In this document: one piece after another, positions 24,570 to 32,817 of the stretch
Numbering within the stretch: position 1 is the first letter of the stretch
Layout: each line of letters opens with the position of its first letter
NCBI GenBank assembly: GCA_016716705.1
Contig: JADJVF010000012.1
Span: forward strand, 95,900 to 159,899
Direction: 5' to 3'
DNA: 64,000 bases
Source: Holophagales bacterium
Lineage (GTDB): Bacteria > Acidobacteriota > Thermoanaerobaculia > UBA5066
Made by a program: the position numbers and the translations under genes
The notes under the pieces: model-generated
Told to the model about the DNA's origin: nothing
Databases searched by the model: none
What the model saw: only the letters and a program-made list of their open reading frames with translations

Positions 24570-26331
24570 ATGCACAGGAAAGCCGTCTCGGGCCTGCTGG
24601 CCGCAGCGCTTCTTCTCGGCTGCGCCGGCATCGCCGTCGCCGCGGAGGAAGCCAGGCCGCTCTACGTTCAGACCATCGAGAAGTACCGCGCGCCGACGCT
24701 CGACGACGTCGGCGGTCGCGAGTACAAGTTCCTCATCGACCCCGCGAAGATGAAGGGGAAACCCGAGGACGCCTTCAAGGACGTCTGGAAGAGAGTCAGG
24801 GCGGCGGCCGAGAAGAACGGCTTCACCCTGACCGAGAAGGACAAGACTCCCTTCAAGGTCGAGCTCGCCACGAAGGAATACTTCGACACGGCCGAGCAGG
24901 CGCTCTGGAAGGCGGGGTACCAGATCCGCGTCACGAACAAGTGGGTGGGCAATACGCCCGACACCTCGGTCGCCGTGAACGTCAAGTGCGTGAAGGAGGA
25001 CGCGCGCCTCGCGATGGCCGCGCCCCTCGCCGTCAAGGGCGGCTCGAAAGTCAAGGTCGAGGCCGAGGGGAACGTCGGCATCGGACCCGGCGGCCAGCTC
25101 CGGGAGTACATCGAGAAGGGCCTGACCTTCACCGTCGGCGTCGACGAGCTCGGGAAGATGAATCTCGCCGACTTCGGCAAGTTCGTGCCGGAGCTGATGA
25201 CCCTCGGCCTCCCCGCCGACTCCGCGTTCGTCGGAAAGAAGGCCTACACGTACCGGGTCAAGCCCGGCGCGGTCAACCTCCCGGGGACGGAACCCTGCGG
25301 CGTCTCGATGGAGGCCTTTGCCGAGAAGGAGGGCGGGGCGCCCTACCTCTACGACTTCTCCTACGGCTACGGCGACCTCTACTTCTACGACATCGCCCAG
25401 GTCCACGCGGCCGGAGAGCAGTTCCTGACGAAGGTCCTGCACGGCGAGCTCGCGGCGATCGCGATGCCCGAGAGCGAGAAGTGGGGCGGCTCGAAGGTCC
25501 GCAAGGTCTGGAACCGGCCGATCGTCGCCGGCGCCGGACCCGCCGGGCCTGCCGTGGACCCGCTCGACCAGCTCTCCAGTCTCCCCTCCCAGCCGGCCTA
25601 CGTCAAGCACTACGAGGCGACCAGGGACGGCAAGGTCCTGATCAACCCGTACCTGCAGGTCGCCACGAAAGAGTTTCCCGCGATCCTCGACGTGAAGATG
25701 GCGCCGTTCAACTGGGTCATCGACCTCGAGGGGCGCGTGACGATCATCCCCGAGGCGGCCCACCCGCTCGGCCGGACCTACGAGAAGGGGTTCTTCCGTC
25801 CCGAGGACCAGTCGACGAGGAAGCCGGGGACCCGCGAGAACTTCGGGCACGTCTCCTCGCTCGCCGGCGGCCCCGGCCGGATCAGCGGCGAGATCCTCTA
25901 CGACAAGGAGTCGAAGACCTACACCGTCAACAACAAGTCGGGCCGGTACAGCAAGCACAACAAGGACCGGTCGCCCCAGCAGCTCGTCAACGCCGCGAAC
26001 CTCATCCGCCAGGTCGTCGACCCGGCGGGCGTGGCCTGGGGACCGGTGATGTACCTCCTCGAGTACGCCCCCGCGGACATCCGCGAGGAGCAGATGAAGA
26101 ACCCGAACCTCGCGTACGACGACGAGAAGAAGAAGAGCCGCCCCCACATCGTCGTGATGGCGGGTGGGGTCTCGACCCTGAACGCCGACCCGGCGATCGC
26201 CGCGGTCGCCGGTCGCCGTCGCCGCCGGCCCCAGGGCCGACAAGCCCGCCGAGGCCGCCGCGGCCGCCGCGGTCCCCGCCCCGCCCGCCAAGAAGAAGGC
26301 GAAGGCGGCGCACAACGACGATCCGTCCTGA
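24570..26331 (+). CDS. Exported CYTH-like (triphosphate tunnel) protein fused to an SGHY-type C-terminal domain, frameshift near the end
   Basis: About 587 residues from ATG 24570 with AGGAGGGA upstream. The N-terminus is a signal peptide with possible lipobox L-L-G-C. Residues about 45-160 show the CYTH plan: R-E-Y-K-F-L-I-D, then E-Y-F-D-T-A-E-Q-A-L-W-K-A-G-Y-Q-I-R-V and V-A-V-N-V-K, as in triphosphatase/polyphosphatase proteins. The C-terminal half has H-V-S-S-L-A-G-G, I-S-G-E-I-L and V-N-N-K-S-G-R-Y, resembling an SGHY-P motif domain otherwise known from uncharacterised secreted proteins. Near 26205-26215 one extra base breaks the frame; the repaired tail is Ala/Lys-rich and stops at 26331. 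First gene of the sigma-54 operon. Enzymatic activity on polyphosphate is inference. Confidence 0.6.
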
Positions 26332-26374
26332 GAGCCGGGCGATGCGTGAAGATCCGACAAGGAGCCGACAGATC

Positions 26375-27144
26375 ATGAAGAAGACACCGTTCGCCGCGCT
26401 CGTCCTCGGGCTGGCGCTCATCCTCGGAACCGCGACCGTCGCCCCTGTCCTCGTCGCCGACAGGGTGACCCCTTCGTCTCGGTGTTCAAGGGGGACGCCA
26501 ACTTCTGGACCGGCTACGACCCGGTCAACCTCGACGGGACCATCAACGTCGTCGTCGAGATTCCCGCCGGGACGACCGCGAAGTACGAAGTCTCCATGAA
26601 GACCGGGATGATCGAGCTCGAGCAGAAGAACGGGAAGCCCCGCTTCGTCCAGTACCTGGGCTACCCCTGCAACTACGGGAACGTTCCCCGCTCGGTCCTC
26701 CTGAAGGGCAAGGGCGGCGACGGGGATCCGCTCGACGTCCTCCTCCTCGGCCCGGCGGTCCCGACGGGCTCCGTCGTGAAGGCCCGGGCCATCGGAGTCC
26801 TGACCCTCGTCGACGGCGGCGAGGTCGACGACAAGCTCGTCGCCGTCATGCCGAACGGACCGTTCGCGACGGTGAGCAGCATGGACGACCTGAACCGGCG
26901 GTTCCCAGGCGTCACGGCGATCCTCCAGACCTGGTTCACCTCCTACAAGGGCTACGACAAGGACGGAAAGCTCGTCCTCAGCTCCCCGGGGTTCAAGGGC
27001 CGCGCCGCGGCGATCAAGCTGATCGGCGACAGCGTTCTCGACTTCGAGAACTCCGTCGTGACCGACGCCGACCGGCGCCCCCTCGACGAGAAGGGGAACC
27101 CCTACGTCTACCGCTGGCCGCTCGCGAAGAACATCGGCGAATGA
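26375..27144 (+). CDS. Exported soluble-type inorganic pyrophosphatase, one frameshift
   Basis: ATG 26375 (M-K-K-T-P-F-A-A-L) begins a signal peptide to about residue 28. The frame then breaks near 26462-26466; with one base added it continues G-D-P-F-V-S-V-F-K-G-D-A-N-F-W. The body is a family I pyrophosphatase: K-Y-E-V-S-M-K-T-G, Y-P-C-N-Y-G-N-V-P and the metal-binding signature D-G-D-P-L-D-V-L-L-L-G, then G-G-E-V-D-D-K. Family I enzymes are normally cytosolic, and the cytosolic one is separately encoded at 46926, so an exported copy is unusual. It would hydrolyse PPi in the periplasm, after the CYTH-like protein and before the porin gene. Confidence 0.8.
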
Positions 27145-27203
27145 AGGGTCCGTCCGTGTGAACGGCAGGCGGACGTGCGTTGAAACACAGTGAGGAGAAG
27201 CAG

Positions 27204-28553
27204 ATGAAGAAATCCCTGGCAACCCCGCTGATCGTCGCGATGCTGGCGATCCCCGCCGGCGCGCTGGCGCAAACGGATGCGGAGAGGATCGCCGACCTCG
27301 AGAAGCGGGTCGAGAGCCTCGTCAAGAAGGACAAGGCCCGGACGGCCGACGAAGAGAAGGCGAAGGCCGCGAAGGGGACGACCCTCCGTGCCTCCACCGA
27401 TAAGGGCAAGCTCGAGTGGACGAGCGCCGACGGCGCAAACAGCTTCCGCCTCGCGGGGCGCCTTCAGCTCGACGGCGTCACGTTCTCCGGGAACGAGAAC
27501 CGGCTCGCGAGCGCCGTCGCGATCCGGCGGGTGCGGCTCGGCTACAAGGTGAGGATCGCCAAGGACTGGGTCTCCGAGTTTGACGTCGACTTCGCCGAGA
27601 ACGCGGTCGACATCAAGGACGCCTACATCGGTTACCAGGGATTCAAGAACAGCGAGATCCAGGCCGGCCACTTCAAGGTTCCCTTCGGCATGGACACCCT
27701 GACCTCGTCCAAGGACATCTGGTTCGTCGAGCGCGCCTACGTCGACTCCTGGGGTCCCGACCGGCGCTTCGGCCTCGCCTACTCCTACGGCGGCGACCGC
27801 TTCTCCGCGAAGGCCGACCTCTTCGCCCAGACGATCGCGGTCGACGCGACCGGCATCGACCAGGGCTGGGGCTGGGCCGCGCGCGGCACCTTCGCGCCGG
27901 TGATGGTCTCCGAGACGCGTGCGATTCACGTCGGCGCCGCCACGAACTGGCGCAGGCCGGACGCGGGCTCCACGAACTTCGGCGTGCCGCAGGTCTACGA
28001 GGTCGACTTCTCCTCGCGCCCGGAGTGCACGAAGGCGAGCAAGGCGAAGTTCCTCAACAGCCCGAAGTTCGCCCAGACCGAATGGGTTCAGCAGTACGCC
28101 GGCGAGCTCGCCGGCGTGTGGGACGCCTTCGCCTGGCAGGCCGAGTACCAGACGACGAGCGTCACGCGCCGCGACGGCAACCCGACCCTCGAGGACCACG
28201 ACTTCGACGGCTGGTACGGGCAGGTCTCGTACGTCATCAACGGCAAGCGCAAGTACGCGGCCAGCGAAGGGCTCGTCGACAAGGTCTCGCCCGGCAAGGG
28301 CGGGGCATACGAAATCCTCGCGCGGTACAGCACGCTCGACCTGAACGACCTCACCGCGACGGACGCGGCCAAGGGCGGCAGCGCGAAGAACTTCACGCTC
28401 GGCGCGAACTGGTACCCGAACACGAGCTTCCGCGTGATGCTGAACTGGACCCACGTCAACAACGACGAGTACGCCAAGCCGAAGTCGGCCTACGGCGGCA
28501 AGGTCAACGACGACTTCGACGAGTACCAGGTCCGGCTCCAGTTCGCCTTCTAG
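27204..28553 (+). CDS. Phosphate-selective porin OprO/OprP family
   Basis: 449 residues from ATG 27204 with GAGGAGAAG upstream; the earlier ATG at 27180 is less likely. A signal peptide ends at A-L-A-Q-T, followed by a coiled-coil trimerisation segment (A-D-L-E-K-R-V-E-S-L-V-K-K) typical of outer-membrane porins. Then come alternating amphipathic strands: F-R-L-A-G-R-L-Q-L-D-G, I-R-R-V-R-L-G-Y, A-Y-I-G-Y-Q, G-H-F-K-V-P-F-G, and a terminal Q-F-A-F ending in Phe, the outer-membrane assembly signal. The I-R-R-V-R-L and G-x-F-K-x-P-F-G segments are OprP-family hallmarks. It should admit phosphate or longer phosphate chains. Third gene of the sigma-54 operon. Confidence 0.9.
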   Translation: MKKSLATPLIVAMLAIPAGALAQTDAERIADLEKRVESLVKKDKARTADEEKAKAAKGTTLRASTDKGKLEWTSADGANSFRLAGRLQLDGVTFSGNENRLASAVAIRRVRLGYKVRIAKDWVSEFDVDFAENAVDIKDAYIGYQGFKNSEIQAGHFKVPFGMDTLTSSKDIWFVERAYVDSWGPDRRFGLAYSYGGDRFSAKADLFAQTIAVDATGIDQGWGWAARGTFAPVMVSETRAIHVGAATNWRRPDAGSTNFGVPQVYEVDFSSRPECTKASKAKFLNSPKFAQTEWVQQYAGELAGVWDAFAWQAEYQTTSVTRRDGNPTLEDHDFDGWYGQVSYVINGKRKYAASEGLVDKVSPGKGGAYEILARYSTLDLNDLTATDAAKGGSAKNFTLGANWYPNTSFRVMLNWTHVNNDEYAKPKSAYGGKVNDDFDEYQVRLQFAF

Positions 28554-28555
28554 GA

Positions 28556-28592
28556 GCCCGGCCGGGCGGCCGCGGGGGGCGACGAGCCCCCC
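28556..28592 (+). terminator. Two adjacent GC hairpins after the porin gene
   Basis: A 12-bp palindrome GCCCGGCCGGGC (28556-28567) is followed by GGGGGGC (28574-28580), loop GACGA, GCCCCCC (28586-28592). No T-run follows, so partial termination or message protection after the abundant porin message is as likely as a true terminator. Confidence 0.45.
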
Positions 28593-28659
28593 GTCGGCCT
28601 CCCGTTCCACAGATGAACCCGCGGACGGGCTTCCGTTCCGCCTGTGCCAGGAGTCGCAA

Positions 28660-29262
28660 ATGAGCAGCGCACCACCCGTGATCATCCCCCGCTGGGAGTA
28701 CCGCACTTTCGGCGAGAGCTTCGGCGAGGCCGAGGCGAACATCCGCTCCCACGGCGAGGCGAAGGCGCGTTCCAGCGCCGAGACCTACATCGTCTCGTTC
28801 GACAGCCCGAACAACACCAAGATCCGGGACGGGCTGATGGACATCAAGAAGCTCGAGAACGTCAACGCCGACACGCTGGAGCAGTGGAACCCGGTCCTGA
28901 AGTCGGGCTTCCCGCTGACCCGCGAGGTCCTCGACCAGGTCTGCGCGGCGTGGGGCGTGACCCTTCCGGCGCCGGCCCGCGAGGCCTGGACGCTCGAGGA
29001 GTTCCTCGCCGAGGTCGTGGCGCCGCATGCGCGGCTCCGCGCGATCGCCGTCGGCAAGGAACGGTTCGGCCTCACGGTCGACGGCTGCATCGTCGAGCTC
29101 GCGAACCTGACGTTCGACGGCAAGCCGATCCGGACCGCCGCGGTCGAGCACGAGGACCCCGCCCTCGTGATCGCGACCGTCCGAAAGCTCGGCCTCGACA
29201 AGTTCGAGAACACGAACTACATCAAGGCGCTGAAGCGGTTCGCCGCGGTCCCGGTCGCCTGA
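28660..29262 (+). CDS. Cytosolic CYTH-like domain protein
   Basis: 200 residues, start supported by CCAGGAG. No signal peptide. W-E-Y-R-T-F-G-E-S-F-G-E-A-E then E-T-Y-I-V-S, N-T-K-I-R-D-G-L-M-D-I-K-K-L and, near the end, V-E-L-A-N-L-T-F-D-G, A-V-E-H-E-D-P follow the charged beta-strand order (E-R, K-R, K, E-E) of the CYTH triphosphate tunnel fold. I recognise this as a CYTH-like family but no biochemical role can be assigned. It ends before a strong terminator, so the sigma-54 operon may consist of four genes, this being the last. Function in handling polyphosphate or triphosphate is inference from context. Confidence 0.6.
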   Translation: MSSAPPVIIPRWEYRTFGESFGEAEANIRSHGEAKARSSAETYIVSFDSPNNTKIRDGLMDIKKLENVNADTLEQWNPVLKSGFPLTREVLDQVCAAWGVTLPAPAREAWTLEEFLAEVVAPHARLRAIAVGKERFGLTVDGCIVELANLTFDGKPIRTAAVEHEDPALVIATVRKLGLDKFENTNYIKALKRFAAVPVA

Positions 29263-29286
29263 CCGCGCCGCCTTCCTCCTCCTCCC

Positions 29287-29320
29287 GGCGGGCGCGGAAC
29301 GGCCGCGCCCGCCCTTTTTT
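29287..29320 (+). terminator. Strong Rho-independent terminator
   Basis: GGCGGGCGCGG (29287-29297) and CCGCGCCCGCC (29303-29313) form a perfect 11-bp stem with loop AACGG, followed by C and six T (29315-29320). It is the best intrinsic terminator in the window and separates the sigma-54 operon from the gene at 29342. Confidence 0.9.
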
Positions 29321-29341
29321 GAACGCGAACGACGGAGGTCG

Positions 29342-29809
29342 ATGATGGGCAAGGAAATCGAACGCAAGTTCCTCGTGACGGGCACCGCCTGGAAGGCGCT
29401 CGCCCCGGGGACGGTCTACCGGCAGGGGTATCTCTCCACCGTGAAGGAGCGGACGGTCCGTGTCAGGACGGTCGGAGAAAAGGGCTTCCTGACGATCAAG
29501 GGCGTCACGACGGGCGTGACGCGCGCCGAGTTCGAGTACGAGGTGCCGGCGGCGGACGCGAACGCGATGCTCGACGGCCTCTGCGAGAAGCCGCTCGTCG
29601 AGAAGACGCGCTACAAGATCCCCCTCGACGGCTACACTTGGGAAGTTGACGAGTTCCACGGGGACAACGACGGGCTCGTGGTGGCGGAGGTCGAGCTGAA
29701 GAGCGCCGACGAGAAGCCCCCGAAGCCGGAGTGGGTCGCGGAAGAGGTCTCCTCGGACCCCCGCTACTTCAACTCGAACCTGGTGAAGAAGCCCTTCAAG
29801 ACCTGGTAG
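29342..29809 (+). CDS. Class I CYTH domain protein (triphosphatase/adenylate-cyclase-like fold)
   Basis: 155 residues. It begins M-M-G-K-E-I-E-R-K-F-L-V, the ExExK signature of the CYTH fold, followed by Y-R-Q-G-Y-L-S, R-T-V-R-V-R, G-F-L-T-I-K-G, E-F-E-Y-E-V-P, K-T-R-Y-K-I-P, W-E-V-D-E-F-H-G-D-N-D-G-L and A-E-V-E-L. Length matches bacterial NeuTTM/ClostTTM-type short tunnel enzymes, which hydrolyse tripolyphosphate with a metal. A second Met (codon 2) is an equally good start. It is third of three CYTH-type genes in 5 kb. It is followed within about 6 bases by the anion transporter gene. Confidence 0.9.
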   Translation: MMGKEIERKFLVTGTAWKALAPGTVYRQGYLSTVKERTVRVRTVGEKGFLTIKGVTTGVTRAEFEYEVPAADANAMLDGLCEKPLVEKTRYKIPLDGYTWEVDEFHGDNDGLVVAEVELKSADEKPPKPEWVAEEVSSDPRYFNSNLVKKPFKTW

Positions 29810-29815
29810 ACCCGG

Positions 29816-31383
29816 ATGAGCGCGGACCGGCGGTCAAGACCGAGCAGGAGCACAAGGAGCACCTCGCGGGGCTCCTCGACCTGTCGAAGACGAAGTTCTC
29901 CGCCGCTCCGAAGGGGGACCTCACCCCCTCCGAGAGGTGGATGAGGTACCTCGGCTTCCCGGGCGGTCTCGCCGTGTTCGCCGCCGTCTACTTCGCTCCG
30001 GCGCCGGCCGGGCTGGCCGCCGCGGGGCAGGCGGCCCTCGCCTGCTTCCTCCTGGCCCTCGTCTGGTGGGTGACCGAGCCGGTCCCCACCTTCGTCACGT
30101 CGCTGACGCTGATCGTCCTCCTCGTCTTCCTCGACGTGAGGCCGAGCGACGACGTCCTCGGGGTCCTCGGGCTCGACGTCATCTGGCTCAACGTCATGGC
30201 GTTCGTCCTGAGCTCGATCCTGATCAAGACGAACCTCGCCAAGAGGCTGGCGCTCGGCCTCGTCACGCGGTGGGGGACGGGGGCGATCCCGACGCTCCTC
30301 GCGTTCCTCGTCCTGCAGCTGGCCCTGGCCCCCCTGATCCCGGCGACGGCGGCCCGCTCCGTCATCACGCTGCCGATCCTCCTCGTCGTGGCGGCGATCT
30401 ACGGCGCGAGCGCCGAGACGCCGAACAACGTCGGGAGGAACCTGTTCCTGCAGAGCCTCCTCGGGATCAACATCTTCTCGTCGGGGTTCATGACGGGGAG
30501 CACGGCGAACCTGATCGCCCTCTCGTTCATCTTCGGGATGACCGGCAAGAAGGTCTACTACTCCGACTGGCTCTTCGCCGCGCTCCCGGTCGCGATCACC
30601 GCGATGGCGATCGCCGGGTGGATCGGGCCGAAGCTCCTCTTCCGGATCGAGCCGGAGAACCTCAAGCCCCGGATCGCGGGCGGCATGGAGACGTTCCGGG
30701 AAGAGCTCGCCAGGCTCGGGCCGCTCTCGGCGATGGAGAAGAAGGGGGCGGCGATCTTCGGCGTCGTCATCTTCCTCTGGGTGACCGACCGGTTCCACAT
30801 GGGCTGGTTCGGCTTCGAGATCAGCCCGGTCCTCGCGGCGATCGTCGGCGGCATCATCGCCTTCCTTCCGCGCGTCGGCATCCTGAAGTGGAGCGAGGCC
30901 GACATCCCCTGGAACCTGATGCTCTTCAGCGCCGGGGCCTACGCCGGCGGCCTCGCCCTCGACTCGACGGGCGCGGCCCGCTGGGTGATCGGGAAGATCT
31001 TCGCCGCGGCGAACTTCGGCCCGGGGACGAGCTTCTGGCCCGTCTACATGGCCGTCATCGCCATCAACCTCGTGTCGCACTACTTCTTCACGTCGAAGAC
31101 GATGCGGACGATCATCATGATCCCGTTCATCATCGGCATCGCGCAGCAGCTCGGCTGGAACCCGCTCTGGCTCGCCCTGCCGTCGGCGTTCACGATCGAC
31201 TGGGTCATCGGCCTTCCGATCAGCGGCAAGCCGAACGTCATCTTCCTGACGACCGGCCAGTACTCGGTTCTCGACAACGTCAAGTATGGCGCGGTGATGA
31301 CGATCGTCGGCATCCTCCTCTTCTGGGCCTTCGGCTTTACGTGGTTCCGGTTCCTCGGGGTCACGCCGGGATTCGGGAGCTGA
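29816..31383 (+). CDS. DASS/SLC13-family anion:sodium symporter, probable frameshift in first codons
   Basis: About 522 residues, 11-12 membrane segments. Family traits are two S-N-T-like hairpin motifs (M-T-G-S-T-A-N-L-I and F-F-T-S-K-T-M-R), W-W-V-T-E-P-V-P-T and P-A-T-A-A-R-S. The ATG at 29816 is followed after four codons by a likely missing base near 29829; with it the protein reads M-S-A-D-P-A-V-K-T-E-Q-E-H. Without repair, no normal start precedes Met codon 29940. DASS carriers import sulfate, dicarboxylates or phosphate with sodium. Location between CYTH and DUF47/PiT genes suggests phosphate or pyrophosphate-type anions, but substrate is not proven. Confidence 0.82.
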
Positions 31384-31384
31384 G

Positions 31385-32161
31385 ATGGGCGCGAGCAGGC
31401 TGGTGACGAAGACGGAGCGACCCGCGTTCGGTCGCTGGACCCCGACCTCGGGCCGTCCGCCGGTCTTCCTTCTCGTCCTCGTCGTACTCCTCATCCTGTT
31501 GGCCATCGCGGTCGGACCGGCCGAGGGGGCGACCGTGACCCGGTACGCCGAGGAGATCCGGCTCGAGCGAGACGGCTCGGCTGCCGTCACGCTCGACGTC
31601 GACCTCTCGGGGACGCCGGGAGAAGCTGTCCGACTGCCGTTCGGTCACGCGAAGGCCGACCTCGCGACGCTCCGGGTCGCCGGGGCGCTCGCTCCGCGGA
31701 TCGAGACGCTCGCGGGGGGGCTGCCGGTCCTCGTCGTCACGCTTCCTCCCGAGCCGGCGCCGCTCAAGGTGAGGGTCACCGTCAAGGGTCTCGTCGACTT
31801 CGGCAAGGCGAAGGCTTTCGGGAACCGCGTCTTCTCCCACGAGCTGGTGAACGCCACAACGGGCTCCTGCGGGCGATACGAAGGAACCTTCCTCATTCCC
31901 GAGGGGTTCCGGGTGAACACGATCGTCGAGACGGCCCCAGCCGAGTCGGAGAACGCCGCCACGCGGCCCTACGAGGTCGTACGCGTCGACGGCCGTGACG
32001 GCCTGCGTCTCACGGAGCCGAGCCTCGACCCCGCGAAGAGAGTGGCCGCGAAGATCCGTTTCAAGCCGGCCGCCCACTCGCCGCTCTTCCCCGGCCTTCT
32101 CCTCGCCGTGGGAGCCCTCTACCTCTACCGGTTCCGCGACCTCGCGGGAGGTGCCCGTTGA
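31385..32161 (+). CDS. Uncharacterised envelope protein with N- and C-terminal membrane anchors
   Basis: 258 residues; family not recognised. A hydrophobic segment near residues 27-45 (V-F-L-L-V-L-V-V-L-L-I-L-L-A-I) is an uncleaved anchor or late signal. The middle is beta-rich (E-E-I-R-L-E-R-D-G-S-A-A-V-T-L-D-V-D) and would be outside the cytoplasm. A second hydrophobic segment near the end (L-F-P-G-L-L-L-A-V-G-A-L-Y-L-Y) is followed by a positive tail. It starts 1 base after the DASS stop and its own stop overlaps the DUF47 start (TTGA), so it belongs to the phosphate transport operon. It may be an accessory or sensor for the flanking transporters. Confidence 0.7.
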   Translation: MGASRLVTKTERPAFGRWTPTSGRPPVFLLVLVVLLILLAIAVGPAEGATVTRYAEEIRLERDGSAAVTLDVDLSGTPGEAVRLPFGHAKADLATLRVAGALAPRIETLAGGLPVLVVTLPPEPAPLKVRVTVKGLVDFGKAKAFGNRVFSHELVNATTGSCGRYEGTFLIPEGFRVNTIVETAPAESENAATRPYEVVRVDGRDGLRLTEPSLDPAKRVAAKIRFKPAAHSPLFPGLLLAVGALYLYRFRDLAGGAR

Positions 32162-32802
32162 CGATCCTCTTCCGCCGCACGCGGGCCCTCGAGGCCCAGA
32201 TCGACCAGTTCCTCGACGCCGTCAGCGAGGGGTGCCTCGTCTTCGAGCAGGGGATCGACGACTATCTCCGCCACGACGAAGCGAGCTTCGAGGAACGCCG
32301 AAAGGCGATCGGCATCTTCGAGGCCAGGGCCGACGAGCTGCGCCGGGAGGTGGAGACGCGGCTCTACGCCGAATCGCTCATCCCCGACCACCGGGGCGAC
32401 GTGCTCGGCCTGCTCGAGAACCTCGACAACGTGATCGACCAGGCCAAGAGGACGCTCGGCCAGTTCGAGGTCGAGCGGCCCGACGTGCCCGAGGACCTCG
32501 CGGCGGACTACCTCGCGCTCGCGAGGGCCTGCACCCAGTCGACGCAGCACCTCGTCAACGCGTGCCGCGCCTTCTTCCGCGAGATCACCGCGGTGAGGAG
32601 CCACATCCACAAGGTCTACTTCTTCGAGAAGGAGGCGGACCGGCTCGCGGACTCCCTGAAGCGGAAGGTCTTCGCGAAGGACCTCGAGCTCGCGCGGAAG
32701 ATCCACCTCCGCTACTTCTGCCTCCACGTCGAGACGCTCTCGGATCGCGCGGAAGAAGTGGCCGACCGGCTCGCGATCTACACGATCAAGCGGACGATCT
32801 AG
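32158..32802 (+). CDS. DUF47 (PhoU-related) phosphate transport accessory protein
   Basis: 214 residues starting at TTG in a TTGA overlap. The helical sequence (F-R-R-T-R-A-L-E-A-Q-I-D-Q-F-L-D, G-I-F-E-A-R-A-D-E-L-R-R-E-V, L-I-P-D-H-R-G-D-V-L-G-L-L-E-N-L-D-N-V-I-D) matches the TIGR00153/DUF47 family. Its E/D-rich helices resemble the metal-binding bundles of PhoU. Members sit next to PiT transporters and are thought to regulate them. The next gene, 15 bases on, is indeed a PiT transporter. Confidence 0.92.
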   Translation: MTILFRRTRALEAQIDQFLDAVSEGCLVFEQGIDDYLRHDEASFEERRKAIGIFEARADELRREVETRLYAESLIPDHRGDVLGLLENLDNVIDQAKRTLGQFEVERPDVPEDLAADYLALARACTQSTQHLVNACRAFFREITAVRSHIHKVYFFEKEADRLADSLKRKVFAKDLELARKIHLRYFCLHVETLSDRAEEVADRLAIYTIKRTI

Positions 32803-32817
32803 GGCGGCAAGCGGGCG

